Part shown: positions 15,063 to 16,857 of the stretch, piece by piece
Position numbering within the stretch: position 1 is the stretch's first letter
How the letters are laid out: each line of letters opens with the position of its first letter
Origin: CAZOWM01 sp964583615
Lineage (GTDB): Bacteria > Spirochaetota > B62-G9 > DRHN01
Direction of reading: 5' to 3'
Assembly: GCA_964583615.1 (NCBI GenBank)
Contig: CAZOWM010000062.1
Coordinates: forward strand, 1-16,857
Length of the DNA stretch: 16,857 nucleotides
Made by a program: the position numbers and the translations under genes
Notes under the pieces: generated by a model
What the model was told of the DNA's origin: nothing
What the model saw: only the letters and a program-made list of their open reading frames with translations
Databases searched by the model: none

Positions 15063-15260
15063 ATGCCAAAGCTGAAAACAAATAAAGGTGCGGCAAAACG
15101 ATTCAAGATTACGAAGAATGGAAAGATAAAAAGAAACAAGGCATTTCATCGTCATATTCTGACAAAAAAAGACGCCGGTAGAAAAAGAAAACTTGCAAAG
15201 CATGACTATGTGTATAGTGGGGAGGCAAAGACGGTAAAAAGAATGCTTCCCTACTCATGA
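15063..15260 (+). CDS. rpmI: 50S ribosomal protein L35 (bL35)
   Basis: This 65-residue basic protein of the large ribosomal subunit has the standard family length and opening (PKLKTNKGAAKRFKITKNGK) and the conserved HILTKK and KR-rich centre. ATG is preceded by GGAG at about 5 nt. It lies 77 nt after infC and 24 nt before rplT, the standard arrangement. The leader contains a palindrome that may take part in L20 feedback. Confidence 0.98.
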   Translation: MPKLKTNKGAAKRFKITKNGKIKRNKAFHRHILTKKDAGRKRKLAKHDYVYSGEAKTVKRMLPYS

Positions 15261-15284
15261 TTATAGGAAAAATGGAGAGAGAAG

Positions 15285-15638
15285 ATGCCACGAGCAGTGT
15301 CCGGAACTGTTAAACATAAACGGTCAAAAAAAATCCTGAAGCTCGCAAAAGGGTATAGAGGGGCGCGGGGCACACTATACCGAACCGCGAGAGAGTCTGT
15401 AATGAAGTCAGGGCTCTACGCGTACAGGGACCGGAAGGCGAAAAAACGGGATTTTAGAAAACTCTGGATTTCGCGAATCAATGCCCGCGCGAGAACATTC
15501 GGTATGTCCTACAGCACATTCATGCACGGTGCAAACGAGGCTGGAATTGCGATCAACAGGAAATATCTCAGTGATATTGCAACCACTGACGAAAAAGCAT
15601 TCCAAAAAATCGTTGAGACCATCAAGGCGCATGCCTGA
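15285..15638 (+). CDS. rplT: 50S ribosomal protein L20 (bL20)
   Basis: This 117-residue protein binds 23S rRNA early in 50S assembly and in several bacteria represses its own operon. It is full length and typical: PRAVSGTVKHKRSKKILKLA, then YRGARGTLYRTARESV, RDRKAKKRDFRKLWI, and the C-terminal globular half (ANEAGIAINRKYLSDIA). ATG is preceded by GGAGA at about 6 nt. It is followed by two hairpins and then the coiled-coil/zapA pair. Confidence 0.98.
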   Translation: MPRAVSGTVKHKRSKKILKLAKGYRGARGTLYRTARESVMKSGLYAYRDRKAKKRDFRKLWISRINARARTFGMSYSTFMHGANEAGIAINRKYLSDIATTDEKAFQKIVETIKAHA

Positions 15639-15642
15639 AGAC

Positions 15643-15662
15643 GCGCGGTGGGTGGACCGCGC
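15643..15662. other. GC-rich stem-loop just after rplT, without U tract
   Basis: GCGCGGT (15643-15649) and ACCGCGC (15656-15662) form a perfect 7-bp stem 5 nt after the rplT stop. A second, weaker hairpin (CCATTC with GAGTGG, about 15667-15682) follows at once. Neither is followed by a T run, so this is not a classical terminator; it may protect the 3' end, mark processing, or cause partial termination before the coiled-coil gene. Confidence 0.45.
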
Positions 15663-15764
15663 TGAACCATTCGCTGGAGTGGGTAAATATTTGACCATCC
15701 CGAATAAATCAGAATTTCAGTATTTTGTTTGTCTTTTCCATAATCTGTCTGACGGGAGGGGTAT

Positions 15765-16355
15765 ATGAAAGAGGAACAGTTAAAATTATTCGAGGAGAGA
15801 ATTAACAAGGCGATTGCCTTTATAGAAACCCTGAAGACGAGGGAGAAAAACCTCATTCAGGAAAAAGAAGAGTTTCTTAAAAGGATCATAGCCCTCGAGA
15901 GTGATGTCAAAGACCGGGACGACAAGATAAAGGAATTAAAAGGATCACAGGAGTTCCTCAAGGAGAAGATCGAATCGATTCTCGGAAAACTGGAAAGTTT
16001 TGCGAGCATTGAAATCGAGGAGCCGCTCATTACAGGAGATGAAGAGACTCGCGAAGTCGAACAGGAAGCAGACCAGAAGATATCCGATGTGAATGTGATT
16101 ATCGAAGAGGATATCGTGGACTTGAAAAAACAGGAAGAAGAGCAGGAAATAGAACAGGACAAAGAACAGAAGCCCGCACACGATGACAAGTATCAGGAAA
16201 TAAAGAACCTCCAAGAGATCTCACGCGAAGAGTCCGGAAACTCTTTATTCGATACTCGTTCAGACGTGGCGGAAAAAGCCGGGATCGAGCCTGAACGTAT
16301 GGGAATAGGCTCCAGGTCAAGGTGGGTGGACGATAACCCGTTCATTCAAACGTGA
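15765..16355 (+). CDS. Coiled-coil acidic protein next to ZapA, function unknown (possible ZapB-like division protein)
   Basis: This 196-residue cytoplasmic protein has no signal peptide or transmembrane segment. Residues 1-85 are a heptad-like coiled coil (FIETLKTREKNLIQEKEEFL). Residues 86-155 are strongly acidic and probably disordered (KKQEEEQEIEQDKEQ). The tail is different and ends in a compact motif, GSRSRWVDDNPFIQT, which could bind a partner. A GGGAGGGG ribosome site lies just before ATG. It is 48 nt upstream of zapA. In other bacteria ZapA binds the coiled-coil protein ZapB at the division ring, so a similar partnership is suggested by position and by the coiled coil. The acidic middle and the tail are not found in E. 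coli ZapB, which is only about 80 residues. Confidence 0.8.
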   Translation: MKEEQLKLFEERINKAIAFIETLKTREKNLIQEKEEFLKRIIALESDVKDRDDKIKELKGSQEFLKEKIESILGKLESFASIEIEEPLITGDEETREVEQEADQKISDVNVIIEEDIVDLKKQEEEQEIEQDKEQKPAHDDKYQEIKNLQEISREESGNSLFDTRSDVAEKAGIEPERMGIGSRSRWVDDNPFIQT

Positions 16356-16403
16356 CGGTGAATGGTTTCCCGGTAATGATATCCTCTGAAAAAGGGAACG
16401 CTC

Positions 16404-16694
16404 GTGAAAAAAGAGGATGAATACATTCGATTTGAAATTATGGGTGAAAACTTCACTATTAAGTCAGATGTTCCCGAAGATTATTTTTTAGAACTCGTAC
16501 AAAAAGTGCTAGAAAAAATAAACGAGATAAAACAAAAGTTTCCCAATCTCAGTAATATCAAAGCCGCACTCTTCGCTGCACTTGATTTTGCGGATGAGCT
16601 CCAAAAGACTTCCGAAAACATGATTGACAAGGATGCGGTAAAGGTGATCTCTGAACTGTCTGAAACGCTCGCGTCCGTAATGAAGGAAGAATAG
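16404..16694 (+). CDS. zapA: Cell division protein ZapA-like
   Basis: This 96-residue protein has the ZapA pattern: an N-terminal beta segment with I-x-G-x-x-[FY] (FEIMGENFTIKSDVPEDYFL), a helical region with a potential coiled coil (VQKVLEKINEIKQKFPNLSN) and then AALFAALDFADEL. ZapA binds FtsZ and stabilises the division ring. The start is GTG at 16404, with AAGGGA about 6-8 nt upstream. It follows the coiled-coil gene by 48 nt, probably in one transcript, and is followed by a tRNA gene. Confidence 0.85.
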   Translation: MKKEDEYIRFEIMGENFTIKSDVPEDYFLELVQKVLEKINEIKQKFPNLSNIKAALFAALDFADELQKTSENMIDKDAVKVISELSETLASVMKEE

Positions 16695-16745
16695 GAGATA
16701 TCTGTATACGCTGATATATGCACGTCTGCGTCATTGAAATAACGA

Positions 16746-16774
16746 TTGAATATTTATCTCCTGTTTATTATTTT
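16746..16774 (+). promoter_or_regulatory. Possible tRNA promoter
   Basis: TTGAAT (16746-16751), a 17-nt spacer and TATTTT (16769-16774) lie just before the tRNA and would start transcription at or near its 5' end. Leader processing from the zapA transcript is an alternative. Confidence 0.35.
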
Positions 16775-16782
16775 TCCATTAT

Positions 16783-16856
16783 GGGCCCTTAGCTCAGTTG
16801 GTTAGAGCAGTTGACTCATAATCAACGGGTCGTAGGTTCGAGTCCTACAGGGCCCA
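16783..16856 (+). tRNA. tRNA with anticodon CAU, most likely tRNA-Ile2 (lysidine type)
   Basis: A full cloverleaf is visible. The acceptor stem is GGGCCCT/AGGGCCC with discriminator A, and the D arm reads AGCTCAGTTGGTTAGAGC. The anticodon stem is GTTGA/TCAAC with loop CTCATAA (anticodon CAT at 16817-16819), and the T arm is GTAGG TTCGAGT CCTAC. The C4-G69 and C5-G68 acceptor pairs and the body sequence resemble E. coli and B. subtilis tRNA-Ile(CAU), which needs TilS to turn C34 into lysidine and read AUA. Elongator tRNA-Met is the alternative. The base after the discriminator is A, so CCA is not encoded. Confidence 0.93.
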
Positions 16857-16857
16857 A

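Noticed and set aside
15639..16340. Similar RWVD peptides after rplT (other frame) and at the end of the coiled-coil protein
   Set aside because: A short match in different contexts; the first overlaps a hairpin and has no ribosome site, so coincidence is more likely than duplication.
1..16857. CRISPR arrays, insertion sequences, prophage or toxin-antitoxin modules
   Set aside because: I saw no regularly spaced repeats, transposase motifs, flanking terminal repeats or such gene pairs; the region reads as core chromosome plus an efflux operon.

Overview
The window looks like chromosomal DNA of a diderm, probably anaerobic or microaerotolerant bacterium, and I lean towards a free-living spirochaete. 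This is inference. The support is the diderm RND-MFP-TolC set, two oxygen-defence proteins typical of anaerobes (a Dps-like ferritin and a flavodiiron protein), and the order thrS-infC-rpmI-rplT followed by a coiled-coil protein and ZapA. No sequence search was possible.

Left part (1-7320, all genes on the minus strand). At the left edge lies the N-terminus of a small cytochrome b5-like protein. A Dps-like ferritin lies upstream of it, with a palindromic operator candidate in front of its start. After a 323-nt gap holding hairpins and one possible 37-codon ORF comes a four-gene efflux operon, transcribed TetR regulator, lipoprotein adaptor, RND pump, TolC-type channel. A perfect inverted repeat with the same arms as the E. 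coli AcrR operator sits over the predicted -10 and leader of the regulator, so the operon is probably autorepressed. The TolC gene is cut by 100 N, an assembly gap. The pump lacks the charged proton-relay residues of AcrB.

Middle (7321-10693). A class A flavodiiron protein reads rightward, diverging from the efflux operon. It faces an unrecognised 80-residue gene, and then an orphan family 1 sugar-type solute-binding protein, both leftward. Between the binding protein and the next rightward gene, two promoters overlap a LacI-family-like palindrome.

Right part (10694-16857, plus strand). An unrecognised 562-residue soluble protein ends at a strong intrinsic terminator. Then come thrS (TTG start), infC (probable AUU start), rpmI and rplT, a coiled-coil acidic protein, zapA (GTG start) and a tRNA with anticodon CAU that most resembles tRNA-Ile2. 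This is a translation and cell-division housekeeping block. The most unusual items are the pump without a proton relay, the AcrR-type operator, the overlapping divergent promoters, and the terminator placed 30 nt before the thrS start.
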